Origin: an uncultured Candidatus Saccharibacteria bacterium
GTDB taxonomy: Bacteria; Patescibacteriota; Saccharimonadia; Saccharimonadales; Saccharimonadaceae
Reading direction: 5' to 3'
DNA: 64,000 nucleotides
Assembly (NCBI GenBank): GCA_947302125.1
Contig: CAMYUL010000003.1
Coordinates: forward strand, 1-64,000
Part shown: positions 24,164-31,736 of the stretch, piece after piece
How positions within the stretch are numbered: the first letter of the stretch is position 1
Layout: each line of letters opens with the position of its first letter
Position numbers and translations under genes: made by a program
The notes under the pieces: generated by a model
The model's database searches: none
Seen by the model: only the letters and a program-made list of their open reading frames with translations
What the model was told of the DNA's origin: nothing

Positions 24164-24286
24164 AAATTAGCCGTGAAACATGAAAATGTCAATGCATATC
24201 AAGGCTGAATTGAAGTCAAAATGACAACTTTAGTGTCATTTTGACAATTCACCTTGCATTGACATTTTTATGTGAACGGCTAATTT
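24164..24286. repeat. Hairpin repeat family B, copy 1 (arm type I, loop type 1)
   Basis: Near-palindrome: ATTAGCCGT (24166-24174) pairs with ACGGCTAAT (24276-24284). GTCAATGCA/TGCATTGAC follows, then the conserved core GCATATCAAGGCTGAATTGA. A 12-bp helix GTCAAAATGACA/TGTCATTTTGAC closes a loop ACTTTAG. Fixed bulges (TAT, CT/A, AA) recur in all copies. It lies beyond the 3' end of rnpB on the minus strand. Its right end is followed by an imperfect tandem copy of ~38 bases (to about 24340). Confidence 0.9.
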
Positions 24287-24357
24287 TATTATGATTAGCC
24301 ACTTTTATATGAACGGCTAATTCTTATCATAACTAGCCATTTTCTATCAACCTTAAA

Positions 24358-24682
24358 TAGCTCTAAATAAGCCGGGTTCTGTCCTCAAAACGAGGGGCAA
24401 CCATCTATCTAGTCTCTAAATTGCTCTAGAGCTCTAGCGGTAAACGTACATCCCCGAACAGGGGTATACAGTACTCCTTGCAGCCAGTAGGGTTTGCCTC
24501 CGTCCTATGTCACCATAAGACGCTGTGAGCTCTTACCTCACTCTTTTCACCTTTGCCTCAAAGAGGTAGTCTTGTTTCTGTGGTACTTTCCCTACACTTT
24601 CGTGCGGTCGCCGTTAGCGACTACTGTGTTCTATGCTGCCCGGACTTTCCTCTGATAAAATCAGCGGTCGCCTTTAGAGCTA
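24358..24682 (-). ncRNA. rnpB: RNase P RNA
   Basis: Catalytic RNA that trims tRNA 5' ends. The minus strand carries the universal 5' element GAGGAAAGTCCGGGC near 24640-24654 and the 3' element AGACAGAACCCGGCTTA. Terminal helix P1 pairs TAGCTCTAAA (24673-24682) with TTTAGAGCTA (24358-24367), giving 325 nt. The -10 box (24689-24694) lies exactly six bases before the 5' end. A hairpin repeat lies downstream. Confidence 0.95.
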
Positions 24683-24688
24683 CTTATG

Positions 24689-24717
24689 ATTATACTACAA
24701 AACCCCTTGGGAATCAA
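24689..24717 (-). promoter_or_regulatory. rnpB promoter inside the end of the upstream gene
   Basis: TTGATT (24712-24717), 17 bases, TATAAT (24689-24694). The -35 and most of the spacer lie in the last codons of the NUDIX-RNase HI gene. The spacing to the known RNA end supports a six-base -10-to-start distance in this genome. Confidence 0.8.
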
Positions 24718-25639
24718 TCTCACTAGCGCTCACTACTTCAGAATCCGGCCCAGCAAGCCCCATTTTTCTTCTATCAAAATGCCCCTCTAGTGCCTTATTT
24801 GCCTCAAGATCAGCCTCTCTGTTCATTTCCCTCTTCACGTGCACAAACGCCACTGCTTCAAAATTCTTTAGGTACTCTTGTACGTCATTATAGATCGGCA
24901 GTAAATCTTTATTCTTTACCTGATAGATCCCTCGCAGCTGGTTTATGATCATCAAGTTATCGCCAACAAAGCGCACTCGTTTTAGCCCCAACTCTATCGC
25001 CTGCTCGCACCCCTCTTTAATCGCATAATACTCTGCTACTCTAGAAGTCGCAAAACCGATAAACTCCCCTCCACGTTTCATCACCTTACCATCTTCTCCA
25101 ACAATCACGTACCCAACCGCAGCCGGCCCAGGGTTTCCCTTACTTCCTCCGTCCACATAAACCGTCGCGCCGTTTATTGCTTCACGCTCCGCCTTCACAT
25201 TAGCTGGCATCAGTTTGAGCCCGTTTGAGGTAGCCTCTTTTCCGTTTATCACTTCTAGCACGGAAATCGTCGCATCATCTAGCGGCACTGCCGCAAGTTC
25301 CTCTTTCTTTAGATACTTATAGGCGGTGTATCTATCCGCCGGTACGATCTTCATCCCAGCCAATTTTACATCATAAATAATATACAAATTCCCTAACTGT
25401 GATGCCCCAGAGAGTCCCACAAAGGTAATTACGTCTTCCAGCTTCACCTCTTGAACTTCCGACCCAAGATATTCAAAAATCGTCCGGCTCATTGCCTCTT
25501 CCGGCTGCTCCCCAAAACGAATTTTCCCTGTTGGTAGCTCCCAAACTGGTAGCTCTTCGGCTCTCCCCCTCAGCCGTTTCAAAAACAAAATTCCGTCCCC
25601 CGTTCTAACAATTCCGATTACTCTGATTCTCTGTTTCAT
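24695..25639 (-). CDS. NUDIX-RNase HI fusion protein
   Basis: A 314-residue two-domain protein. Residues 1-135 form a NUDIX fold with the box GKIRFGEQPEEAMSRTIFEYLG; the usual RExxEE reads RTIFEY, so two acidic metal ligands are missing and activity is doubtful. Residues 150-290 are an RNase HI domain (VYVDGGSKGNPGPAAVGYV, EYYAIKEGC, GDNLMIINQL, REMNREAD) with the catalytic Asp/Glu/Asp/Asp set apparently present. It may remove RNA from RNA-DNA hybrids. AGGGTGA precedes the ATG. A structured 129-nt element fills the leader. The pairing could couple nucleotide sensing with hybrid removal (inference). Confidence 0.85.
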   Translation of the reverse strand: MKQRIRVIGIVRTGDGILFLKRLRGRAEELPVWELPTGKIRFGEQPEEAMSRTIFEYLGSEVQEVKLEDVITFVGLSGASQLGNLYIIYDVKLAGMKIVPADRYTAYKYLKKEELAAVPLDDATISVLEVINGKEATSNGLKLMPANVKAEREAINGATVYVDGGSKGNPGPAAVGYVIVGEDGKVMKRGGEFIGFATSRVAEYYAIKEGCEQAIELGLKRVRFVGDNLMIINQLRGIYQVKNKDLLPIYNDVQEYLKNFEAVAFVHVKREMNREADLEANKALEGHFDRRKMGLAGPDSEVVSASEIDSQGVL

Positions 25640-25653
25640 TTGCTCACCCTAAC

Positions 25654-25782
25654 AGCCCTAGTCCTATGTTTTCCCTGTATTACATACAAGGTGGGTAAAA
25701 TCTTATGCCGGCTCCCACGGGAGACGCGACCACGAAATCCCTAAAACATGATTATTCAGGAAAATCATGCAGCACTAGGGCT
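25654..25782 (-). ncRNA. Structured leader or small RNA before NUDIX-RNase HI gene
   Basis: The extended -10 TGCTATAAT (TATAAT 25790-25795, minus strand) predicts a start at about 25783. From there AGCCCTAGT (25774-25782) pairs with ACTAGGGCT at the other end (25654-25662). A rod continues inward with TTTTCCTG/CAGGGAAAA. A CTCC-CGTG-GGAG hairpin sits at the apex. CATGATT/AATCATG offers an alternative hairpin that would disrupt the rod. The element ends 15 bases before the ATG. It could be a riboswitch-like leader or a processed RNA; no known family recognised. Confidence 0.45.
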
Positions 25783-25804
25783 TACTTTTATTATAGCACA
25801 AGTT

Positions 25805-26443
25805 TTAAGCCCCAACGAGCATGAAGAAAAATCTCAAGATCCCAGTCGTCGCCCCCGCCATCAGAGTAGAAAACGCCGATCCTGCCACAAAAATCAGGAA
25901 AAATATAATCCACACCCCAAACGTTCTTTCCATCTGTTCCATCACCATTCTCGCCCCATCCGGCGCCAAAGCATATAACACCCTAGACCCATCGAGTGGC
26001 GGCAATGGCAAGATATTAAAGACGAAGAACCCTAGATTTACATAAACGCACTGCGTAAAAATCAGTCCAATTACGCCATGATCATACAGCCCCCCAGTAA
26101 AATGTCCTATCATAAAGGCAATTAGCGCCAGCAAGAAGTTCGTAAGCGGCCCAGCAATCGCCACTAATGCCATCCCCCATGGACCACCCTTCAACCTTCT
26201 CGAGTCCACCGGCACCGGTTTTGCCCCGCCAAACACCGGACCACCCATAACTACCATCGCAAGCGGCACCAGGATAGAGATCACCGGATCAATATGCCTA
26301 AACGGATTTAGCGACAATCTCCCCTCGTCCTTCGCCGTCGTGTCTCCCAAAAGGTACGCCACCACCCCATGCATCAACTCGTGCAAAATCACCGACACCA
26401 AGATAACGGCCAGTGCAATTCCAATTTTAGAAAACTCGTTCAA
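25805..26443 (-). CDS. Site-2 protease family (M50) membrane metalloprotease
   Basis: A 212-residue intramembrane zinc protease of the M50 group. The zinc motif is HELMH (about residues 21-25) and the third ligand motif is LPLPPLDGSRV. Five to six hydrophobic segments are visible and no PDZ domain is present. Family members cut membrane-bound regulators or clear signal peptides; the substrate here is unknown. GGAGGTGG before the ATG and the 26-base gap to the upstream gene suggest an operon with the two genes on its 5' side. Confidence 0.9.
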   Translation of the reverse strand: MNEFSKIGIALAVILVSVILHELMHGVVAYLLGDTTAKDEGRLSLNPFRHIDPVISILVPLAMVVMGGPVFGGAKPVPVDSRRLKGGPWGMALVAIAGPLTNFLLALIAFMIGHFTGGLYDHGVIGLIFTQCVYVNLGFFVFNILPLPPLDGSRVLYALAPDGARMVMEQMERTFGVWIIFFLIFVAGSAFSTLMAGATTGILRFFFMLVGA

Positions 26444-26469
26444 AACTCCACCTCCGCAAAAGTCAAAGT

Positions 26470-26982
26470 TTAATTGAGCGCAACCACTTCAAGAGTTGCT
26501 GGCAAGGCATCGGCATTCTTAATCTTCAGTTTCTTCTCTGTTCTTGCCGTCAATTTGAGCTCTGTTACCATACCGTCGATATTACCAGTGGCAATTACCA
26601 TCTTCGGTTCAATCTCTCTAATTGCTCTTACAGAAGAAGTACAGAGAATATCAGAAATGCCAAGGTCATCTAAACCTTGTTCAATATCACCAATAATACC
26701 AATGTGCACACCACCAATTTCTGCATCATAAATTGTCTTGCCGGACAATGTTGGCTTCACCCCGTCTGCCTTACCGTCAGCCATGTCGTCAGCCGAAGAA
26801 CCAGCCACAGGGGTAGCAATCCCTCTAATCGTTAAATCACCAACCTCAAACTCGCCCGGTCCCTTAATTGGTCCAACCGCTAGTCCAGCGTCAATCGTAT
26901 AGCTATCCAGATTAAAAGTCACACTGGTTCTCTTGGTGGTAATTGTAATTTCTTCGGGTTTTTTACTTTCAATTTCAAACAT
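26470..26982 (-). CDS. MBL-fold-like protein lacking metal ligands
   Basis: A 170-residue protein resembling the metallo-beta-lactamase-like proteins of CPR genomes in its GPGEFEVGDLTIRGI segment, the IYDAEIGGVHIGIIGDIEQGLDDLGISDIL segment and the overall beta-rich pattern. The HxHxDH zinc motif is absent, so it is probably a non-catalytic or shortened member. It lies one base after a winged-helix gene and upstream of the M50 protease, which suggests shared transcription. The family call is tentative. Confidence 0.45.
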   Translation of the reverse strand: MFEIESKKPEEITITTKRTSVTFNLDSYTIDAGLAVGPIKGPGEFEVGDLTIRGIATPVAGSSADDMADGKADGVKPTLSGKTIYDAEIGGVHIGIIGDIEQGLDDLGISDILCTSSVRAIREIEPKMVIATGNIDGMVTELKLTARTEKKLKIKNADALPATLEVVALN

Positions 26983-26983
26983 T

Positions 26984-27595
26984 TTAGTCCTCCTTAATTA
27001 GTTTTTGTGGATCATAGATCTCCGTGATATCCATTTGCATTACCTCGGTCAAGAAACGGTCACGCACACTCTTCCTATAAGTATAGTCATCCGCGCTTAA
27101 AATCACGTAGTTAATTGGCTTACCAAGCTTCTTCTCTACGACCTCCGCCCAATGCGTCAGCTTCTTAGTCTTATCATCTCCCACAATCAGAAGATCGATG
27201 CCTTCCTCACCCGGAATACGATTCGTCACAATTAGTCCGACCAAGAAATTGCGTACCGGCTTAATATACTCGTCCCAGCTACTGCTCTTCACATCACGGT
27301 CTTTGCCGCCATCCGCCACGCGCGCAGAAAACATTTCCATTAACGCACGGCTGTATGCATGTTTCATATTAGCTGAGTAATAAACTTTGTTGTCGTAAGT
27401 CTCATTTTTTATAATTCCGATGCTATCTAGGTTTAGTAACTCACGACGCACAGAGTTAATTTGTTCGTCAATTACCCTAGTCATCTCTCTTACATAGTAA
27501 GATTTATCGGGGTTAGAAAAGAATAAAGCAAGGAGCTTGGTTCGAGTCTTCGAGCCAAAGAGTTTTTCTAAAGGAGTTGCGTTTTCTTTAACCAT
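26984..27595 (-). CDS. Winged-helix DNA-binding protein with nucleotidyltransferase-like domain
   Basis: A 203-residue protein. Residues 10-80 look like an ArsR-type winged helix (GSKTRTKLLALFF, YYVREMTRVIDEQINSVRRELLNLDSIGII). The second half (about 100-195) contains GLIVTNRIPGEEGIDLLIVGDD, which resembles a minimal nucleotidyltransferase-like domain. It is probably a transcriptional regulator. A TAAAAT box ten bases before the ATG implies a leader of only a few bases. It heads the group with the MBL-like and M50 genes. Confidence 0.65.
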   Translation of the reverse strand: MVKENATPLEKLFGSKTRTKLLALFFSNPDKSYYVREMTRVIDEQINSVRRELLNLDSIGIIKNETYDNKVYYSANMKHAYSRALMEMFSARVADGGKDRDVKSSSWDEYIKPVRNFLVGLIVTNRIPGEEGIDLLIVGDDKTKKLTHWAEVVEKKLGKPINYVILSADDYTYRKSVRDRFLTEVMQMDITEIYDPQKLIKED

Positions 27596-27675
27596 CTTAC
27601 TTATTATTTTAGCACAATAAAATTAAAAATGTTAAACAAAACCCTGCAAATTACTCTCAAAGTCCTACAAATTGT

Positions 27676-28455
27676 CTACTTTTCTGTAGAATTTTTAACA
27701 AATTTAACCACCGCGTCTTCCATTTTAGAAAGCGGCAGCCATTCAATGTTCTTATTGCGCTTAAACCATGTCATTTGGCGCTTTGCCAAGTGATAATCAT
27801 CGTACAAATTCAGCTCTTTTGCTTTTTCTAGACTATATTCTCCTTGCATGTAGCCCCAAGCAAACTGATAAATATCACTTTTCATCGCCTGAGAATCCCA
27901 TCCGTATCTGGAAACCAGAAATTCTGTCTCATCAAACAGTTCCTGAACAAATAATTTATTCAATCTTTCAGCCAACCGTGCTTTTAACTCCTCGGACGAC
28001 CATTTGATCCCAAAAATCTTAAACCCGGACAACATTTCCTGACGGTCTGAACAACTTTTTTGCTCAGAAGAAGCATTCTCCCTGGCTTTCTCCCCTGTTT
28101 TCCCTATAAACTGATAGCCATATACTAGTGCATCCACGTATAAACCCGTTCCTCCAACCACCATTGGCACGTGTCCACGTGCTCGAATCTCGGAAATCTT
28201 TTGCTCAGCATACGTTTTCCAGTCAGAAACCGTAAATCTTTCGCCCGGCTCTACTAAGTCTAGCCCATAATGTGGCACTTCCGCCTGCTCTAAAGCCGTC
28301 GGCTTGGCCGTACCAATATCCATATACTTATAAATCGCTCGAGAATCGGCGGAGATAATCTCTCCGCCGATCTTCTTAGCGATCTCAATCGCTACGCCGG
28401 TCTTCCCTGATCCAGTCGGACCGACAATTACAATTACTGGACCATTATAAGCCAA
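27676..28455 (-). CDS. miaA: tRNA dimethylallyltransferase (TTG start)
   Basis: Adds a dimethylallyl group to A37 of tRNAs reading UNN codons. Walker A GPTGSGKT, the substrate motif ISADSRAIYKYMDIGTAKP and VVGGTGLYVDALV are intact. The frame could start at GTG 28476, but AAGGAG lies seven bases before TTG 28455, so a TTG start giving 259 residues is preferred. It overlaps the thrS stop by 11 bases, with the ribosome site inside thrS, implying translational coupling. At ~260 residues it is shorter than the ~310 of E. coli MiaA. Confidence 0.92.
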   Translation of the reverse strand: MAYNGPVIVIVGPTGSGKTGVAIEIAKKIGGEIISADSRAIYKYMDIGTAKPTALEQAEVPHYGLDLVEPGERFTVSDWKTYAEQKISEIRARGHVPMVVGGTGLYVDALVYGYQFIGKTGEKARENASSEQKSCSDRQEMLSGFKIFGIKWSSEELKARLAERLNKLFVQELFDETEFLVSRYGWDSQAMKSDIYQFAWGYMQGEYSLEKAKELNLYDDYHLAKRQMTWFKRNKNIEWLPLSKMEDAVVKFVKNSTEK

Positions 28456-30226
28456 GCAAATACTCCTTGAGTTCACTAAGCTTCACTGTCTCTTCCTTGT
28501 CACGAAGGCGTACAGACACGGTCTTAGCTTCCGCATCCTTCGGCCCGACAATCAGTACGCATGGGATCTTCATCTCTGTAGCGCGACGAATCTTCTTGCC
28601 TAGAGAATCCGCTGAATCATCCACCTCAAACCTGAGATCGTTTCTCTTAATTGGCTCATCTAGCGTGATCTCGGACAAAATCTTCTCAATCTCCGCAACG
28701 TAATCAGACACCTGATCGTTAACCGTCAAGATTCTTACCTGTTCTGGAGCACACCAGAATGGGAACCAGCCAGCAGTATGCTCAATAAATACACTCATAA
28801 AGCGCTCAATCGAGCCAATCAATGCGCAGTGAATCATCACTGGACGCTTCTTAGAGCCGTCCTCAGCGATGTATTCTAGACCGAACCGCTCTGGCATAGC
28901 ATAATCTAGCTGAACCGTCGCTAACTGCCATTCACGACCAAGCGCATCTACTGCCATAAAGTCCATCTTTGGACCATACATTGCAGCCTCACCTAGCCCT
29001 ACAAAGTAGTCCATCTTATACTTGTCAGCCATCTTCTGGATTGCAGTCTGAGCCTTCTCCCACATCTCTTTTGTGCCGATATAGCCGTCACCATCATCCC
29101 TGAATGACAGACGTAAGCGTAGCTTCATATCAACCTTCTGATAGAGGTCTTTTGCGCTCTCGATCAACTCACCAAAGATGTCGCCAATCTGATCCTCAGT
29201 ACAGAACACGTGAGAATCGTCCTGGGTAATTGCACGCACGCGTGACAAACCGCCTAACTCACCCTTACGCTCATCTCTATAGACCATCGTAGTTTCTAGA
29301 TATTTAACTGGCAATTCCTTATAAGAACGTGGCAATGAGGCAAAAATCTGTGCGTGGTGCGGACAGTTTACTGGCTTTAATGCTAGCTCATCACCAGATT
29401 CCGAGCTTACAAATTTCAAAAGCTCTGGAAACTTCTCGTAGTGGCCAGATGTCTTGTATAGATCAACTAACGCAATATGTGGAATACAGACCTTCTTATA
29501 CCCTCTATCTTCCCTGTAGCTCTGCGCAAAACGATTGAGCATATCACGGAGAATCGTACCTCTAGGGGTAAATAGCGGCAAACCCGAACCGACTAGTGGT
29601 GAAGAACAGTAGAGCTCTAGCTGCTGACCTAACTTTCTGTGGTCACGTGCCTTGGCCTCTTCTTGCCAATCCAAAAACTCTTTCAGCTCTTCCTCGGTGC
29701 TAAATGCTACGCCATAGATTCTCGTGAGCATTTCCCTCTTCTCATCGCCACGCCAATATGCACCAGCAACCTTAGTCAATTTAAATGCTCCAACCTCTTT
29801 AGAGGAGGATACATGTGGGCCCTTACATAAGTCCTCAAATACCACTTTGCCATCACCAGTAACCATTGCATAGAATGAAATCTTCTCGTCTGCCGGCAAA
29901 TCCTCAATTAACTCAACCTTGTACTTCTGGCCACCCTCAGACGCCCAAGCAAGTGCCTCTTTACGGATCCTCTCAGAAGTTTCCATCTTAAATCCACGCT
30001 GAATGATTCCGCGCATTTTTTTCTCAATCTTTGGCAAATCCGCCTCTGTTATACTAGCTTTTCCAAAATCAATATCGTAATAAAACCCATCGTCAATTGC
30101 CGGGCCAATGCCAAACTTGGCATCTGGATACAGCTCGGAAACTGCCGCAGCCAAAACATGAGATAGTGTATGCCGCATGCGCTCCACATTATCATTTTTA
30201 GCTTCGTCAATCTGTTTTTTTGCCAT
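28445..30226 (-). CDS. thrS: Threonyl-tRNA synthetase lacking the TGS domain
   Basis: Class II synthetase charging tRNA-Thr. The 593-residue protein begins directly in the second editing-like domain (RMRHTLSHVLAAAV, FGIGPAIDDGFYYD), so the N-terminal TGS domain of the 642-residue E. coli enzyme is absent. Editing-site residues HxxxH and the Cys near GPHVSS are seen. The catalytic core (about 220-480) has KPVNCPHH, motif 2 YRDERKGELGGLSRVR, and motif 3; the anticodon-binding domain follows. A TAAAAT box and a distant GGAG lie upstream. The short tRNA-Thr(CGT) gene elsewhere in the window is one of its substrates. Confidence 0.96.
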   Translation of the reverse strand: MAKKQIDEAKNDNVERMRHTLSHVLAAAVSELYPDAKFGIGPAIDDGFYYDIDFGKASITEADLPKIEKKMRGIIQRGFKMETSERIRKEALAWASEGGQKYKVELIEDLPADEKISFYAMVTGDGKVVFEDLCKGPHVSSSKEVGAFKLTKVAGAYWRGDEKREMLTRIYGVAFSTEEELKEFLDWQEEAKARDHRKLGQQLELYCSSPLVGSGLPLFTPRGTILRDMLNRFAQSYREDRGYKKVCIPHIALVDLYKTSGHYEKFPELLKFVSSESGDELALKPVNCPHHAQIFASLPRSYKELPVKYLETTMVYRDERKGELGGLSRVRAITQDDSHVFCTEDQIGDIFGELIESAKDLYQKVDMKLRLRLSFRDDGDGYIGTKEMWEKAQTAIQKMADKYKMDYFVGLGEAAMYGPKMDFMAVDALGREWQLATVQLDYAMPERFGLEYIAEDGSKKRPVMIHCALIGSIERFMSVFIEHTAGWFPFWCAPEQVRILTVNDQVSDYVAEIEKILSEITLDEPIKRNDLRFEVDDSADSLGKKIRRATEMKIPCVLIVGPKDAEAKTVSVRLRDKEETVKLSELKEYLLGL

Positions 30227-30291
30227 AAAATTTAGCTCCGTATAACTATTTCTTCCATTTTAGCACATTTTGTGATAAAATAATACTGTTA

Positions 30292-30368
30292 GGGTCGCTA
30301 GCTCAGTTGGCTAGAGCGCCTCGTTTACACCGAGGAGGTCGGGGGTTCGACTCCCTCGCGACCCACCA
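30292..30368 (+). tRNA. tRNA-Val (anticodon TAC)
   Basis: Full cloverleaf: acceptor GGGTCGC/GCGACCC, anticodon stem CCTCG/CGAGG with loop TTTACAC (TAC), T arm GGGGGTTCGACTCCC, discriminator A, encoded CCA. 77 bases. A GAAGCC/GGCTTC hairpin followed by CTTTTTT (about 30376-30401) terminates it. It is divergent from thrS. Confidence 0.96.
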
Positions 30369-30375
30369 GCATCAA

Positions 30376-30401
30376 GAAGCCTTTTAGAGGCTTCCTTTTT
30401 T
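30376..30401 (+). terminator. tRNA-Val terminator
   Basis: A GAAGCC / GGCTTC stem with an internal A/T-rich loop is followed by CTTTTTTG, starting a few bases after the tRNA CCA. Confidence 0.8.
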
Positions 30402-30512
30402 GTCATAATGCTATTGCATTTTTCTATGAACTATGCTATAATAGAACAATGCGATGGGTTTATGGCACCCTGGAGCCATAGCAATTTACAAACCTAGAGG
30501 GAGGGTTGAATT

Positions 30513-30893
30513 ATGTTTACTATAACTTCCTACAACTACACACCAACCAAAACTGAAATCGTCCAAGGTATCAAAGGCAACAAAGAGCCGAAGAATACCT
30601 TCAGAGGAGCAAGAGGTTCTTTCGTCATTGTTGAGCCCGCTACAGCGTTCCTGACTCTTCAGTACGACGACGATGTCAACCACCGACCAAGTCGCGAAAA
30701 ATATAATGCGATTCCGGTGTTAAAACCATTGGCATATTATGTCGACAAGAGATTAACCCAAAAGAAGGTAAACCAAATTTGTGAAAGTTTGCTTTGGCAG
30801 ACCTTCGAGGATAAGGATGAGCTGGCTAAAGAAATCGAGAGAAAATGGGACGAACTTGTTGCAAGTAAGATCAAGGAAGCTAAGGAAGCTTAA
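30513..30893 (+). CDS. Hypothetical protein, 126 residues
   Basis: A soluble, mixed-charge protein with a helical Lys/Glu-rich C-terminus; no family recognised. GAGGGAGGG lies before the ATG, like the strong ribosome sites of the unknown genes at 5360-7414. A TATAAT box near 30439 gives a ~65-nt leader that can fold ATGGC/GCCAT. A terminator (CCGTCCGC/GCGGGCGG then TTTTTA) follows at 30913-30941. The gene is monocistronic. Confidence 0.6.
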   Translation: MFTITSYNYTPTKTEIVQGIKGNKEPKNTFRGARGSFVIVEPATAFLTLQYDDDVNHRPSREKYNAIPVLKPLAYYVDKRLTQKKVNQICESLLWQTFEDKDELAKEIERKWDELVASKIKEAKEA

Positions 30894-30912
30894 GTAAGCT
30901 ACTAAAACCCAC

Positions 30913-30941
30913 TACCGTCCGCAATTATGCGGGCGGTTTTT
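30913..30941 (+). terminator. Rho-independent terminator
   Basis: ACCGTCCGC pairs with GCGGGCGGT (one G-T wobble) across AATTAT and is followed by TTTTA. It separates the unknown 126-residue protein gene from the CmpB-like gene. Confidence 0.85.
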
Positions 30942-30982
30942 ACTTCCCGGACTTTTTTCAGCTTTTGTTGTATAATATGGTT

Positions 30983-31684
30983 ATGGTAAAGGCTCCAGTT
31001 AAAAAGGCTAAAACCTCAAAAAAGCCCACTCAAAAATTCGCCGAAGGCGTTTGTTTCAAAAAGCTTTTCTTCGTGTTTATTATTGGCTGCATTTTTGGCT
31101 GTATCTACGAAACCCTTCTCACTTTCTTCATGAATCTCTTTAGGGATGGCTCCATCGTTTGGGTCAGCCGCAGTGGCCTGCTCTATGGCCAGCTCAATCC
31201 AGTCTATGGCATTGGTGCGGTCGGCATGGTTTACTTTCTTACTCGCAGGAACTTCAAGTGGTGGCAGATCTTCCTCCTAGGCGGCCTCATCGGCGGCGTC
31301 TTTGAATACATTATGGGCATCTGCCAAGAATTCTTTACCGGCACCAGCTCTTGGGACTACAGTGACCAATGGCTCAATATCGGTGGCAAAACTTCCCCAT
31401 ACATCATGGCCGTCTGGGGCATTACCTGCCTCGTCCTCATGAAGGTTGTCTATCCTATTATCAGTAATCTTATTGAAAAAATCCCACCAAAAGTTGGCGA
31501 CGTCGTCTTCTGGGTGTCTCTAGTATTCATCCTTATAGACGTTTTTATTTCCTATTCTGCCGTCATCCGAATGAATCTCCGTCATCAAAACGTCCCAACT
31601 TTAACCCCCTATGGCCAGTTCCTAGACACTGTCTATACCGACGAACGCATCCATAGATCCTACACCAACATGGAAAGAATCTAA
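30983..31684 (+). CDS. CmpB-type putative ABC transporter permease (membrane protein)
   Basis: A 233-residue polytopic protein of the ABC_trans_CmpB (formerly DUF1113) family. Six hydrophobic segments follow a Lys-rich cytoplasmic N-terminus. The family signatures are LLYGQLNPVYGIGAVG, FEYIMG, and WDYSDQWLNIGGKTSPY. Despite the family name, transport has not been shown for most members, and no ATPase partner is adjacent. The frame is open from an upstream TTG, but TATAAT (30971-30976) lies within that extension; the ATG at 30983, six bases after the box, is the likely leaderless start. Confidence 0.82.
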   Translation: MVKAPVKKAKTSKKPTQKFAEGVCFKKLFFVFIIGCIFGCIYETLLTFFMNLFRDGSIVWVSRSGLLYGQLNPVYGIGAVGMVYFLTRRNFKWWQIFLLGGLIGGVFEYIMGICQEFFTGTSSWDYSDQWLNIGGKTSPYIMAVWGITCLVLMKVVYPIISNLIEKIPPKVGDVVFWVSLVFILIDVFISYSAVIRMNLRHQNVPTLTPYGQFLDTVYTDERIHRSYTNMERI

Positions 31685-31724
31685 AAAACGCTTCTTTTTC
31701 CCCGTTTTTTGTAAGTTCTTATGC

Positions 31725-31730
31725 TATAAT
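31725..31730 (+). promoter_or_regulatory. -10 box (TGCTATAAT) of FISUMP gene copy 2
   Basis: TATAAT with a TGC extension, then TAAACC and ATG. The promoter and start are the same as for copy 1 in sequence, so the duplicated block includes the promoter. Confidence 0.7.
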
Positions 31731-31736
31731 TAAACC

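Noticed and set aside
24164-24286. CRISPR array or IS ends for the recurring hairpin repeats
   Set aside because: Copies are single or half-duplicated hairpins many kilobases apart with no unique spacers, no cas genes and no transposase nearby.
25654-25782. 4.5S (SRP) RNA
   Set aside because: The rod shape fits, but the conserved GGAA tetraloop and the GGUCAGG...AGCAGCC core of SRP RNA are missing.
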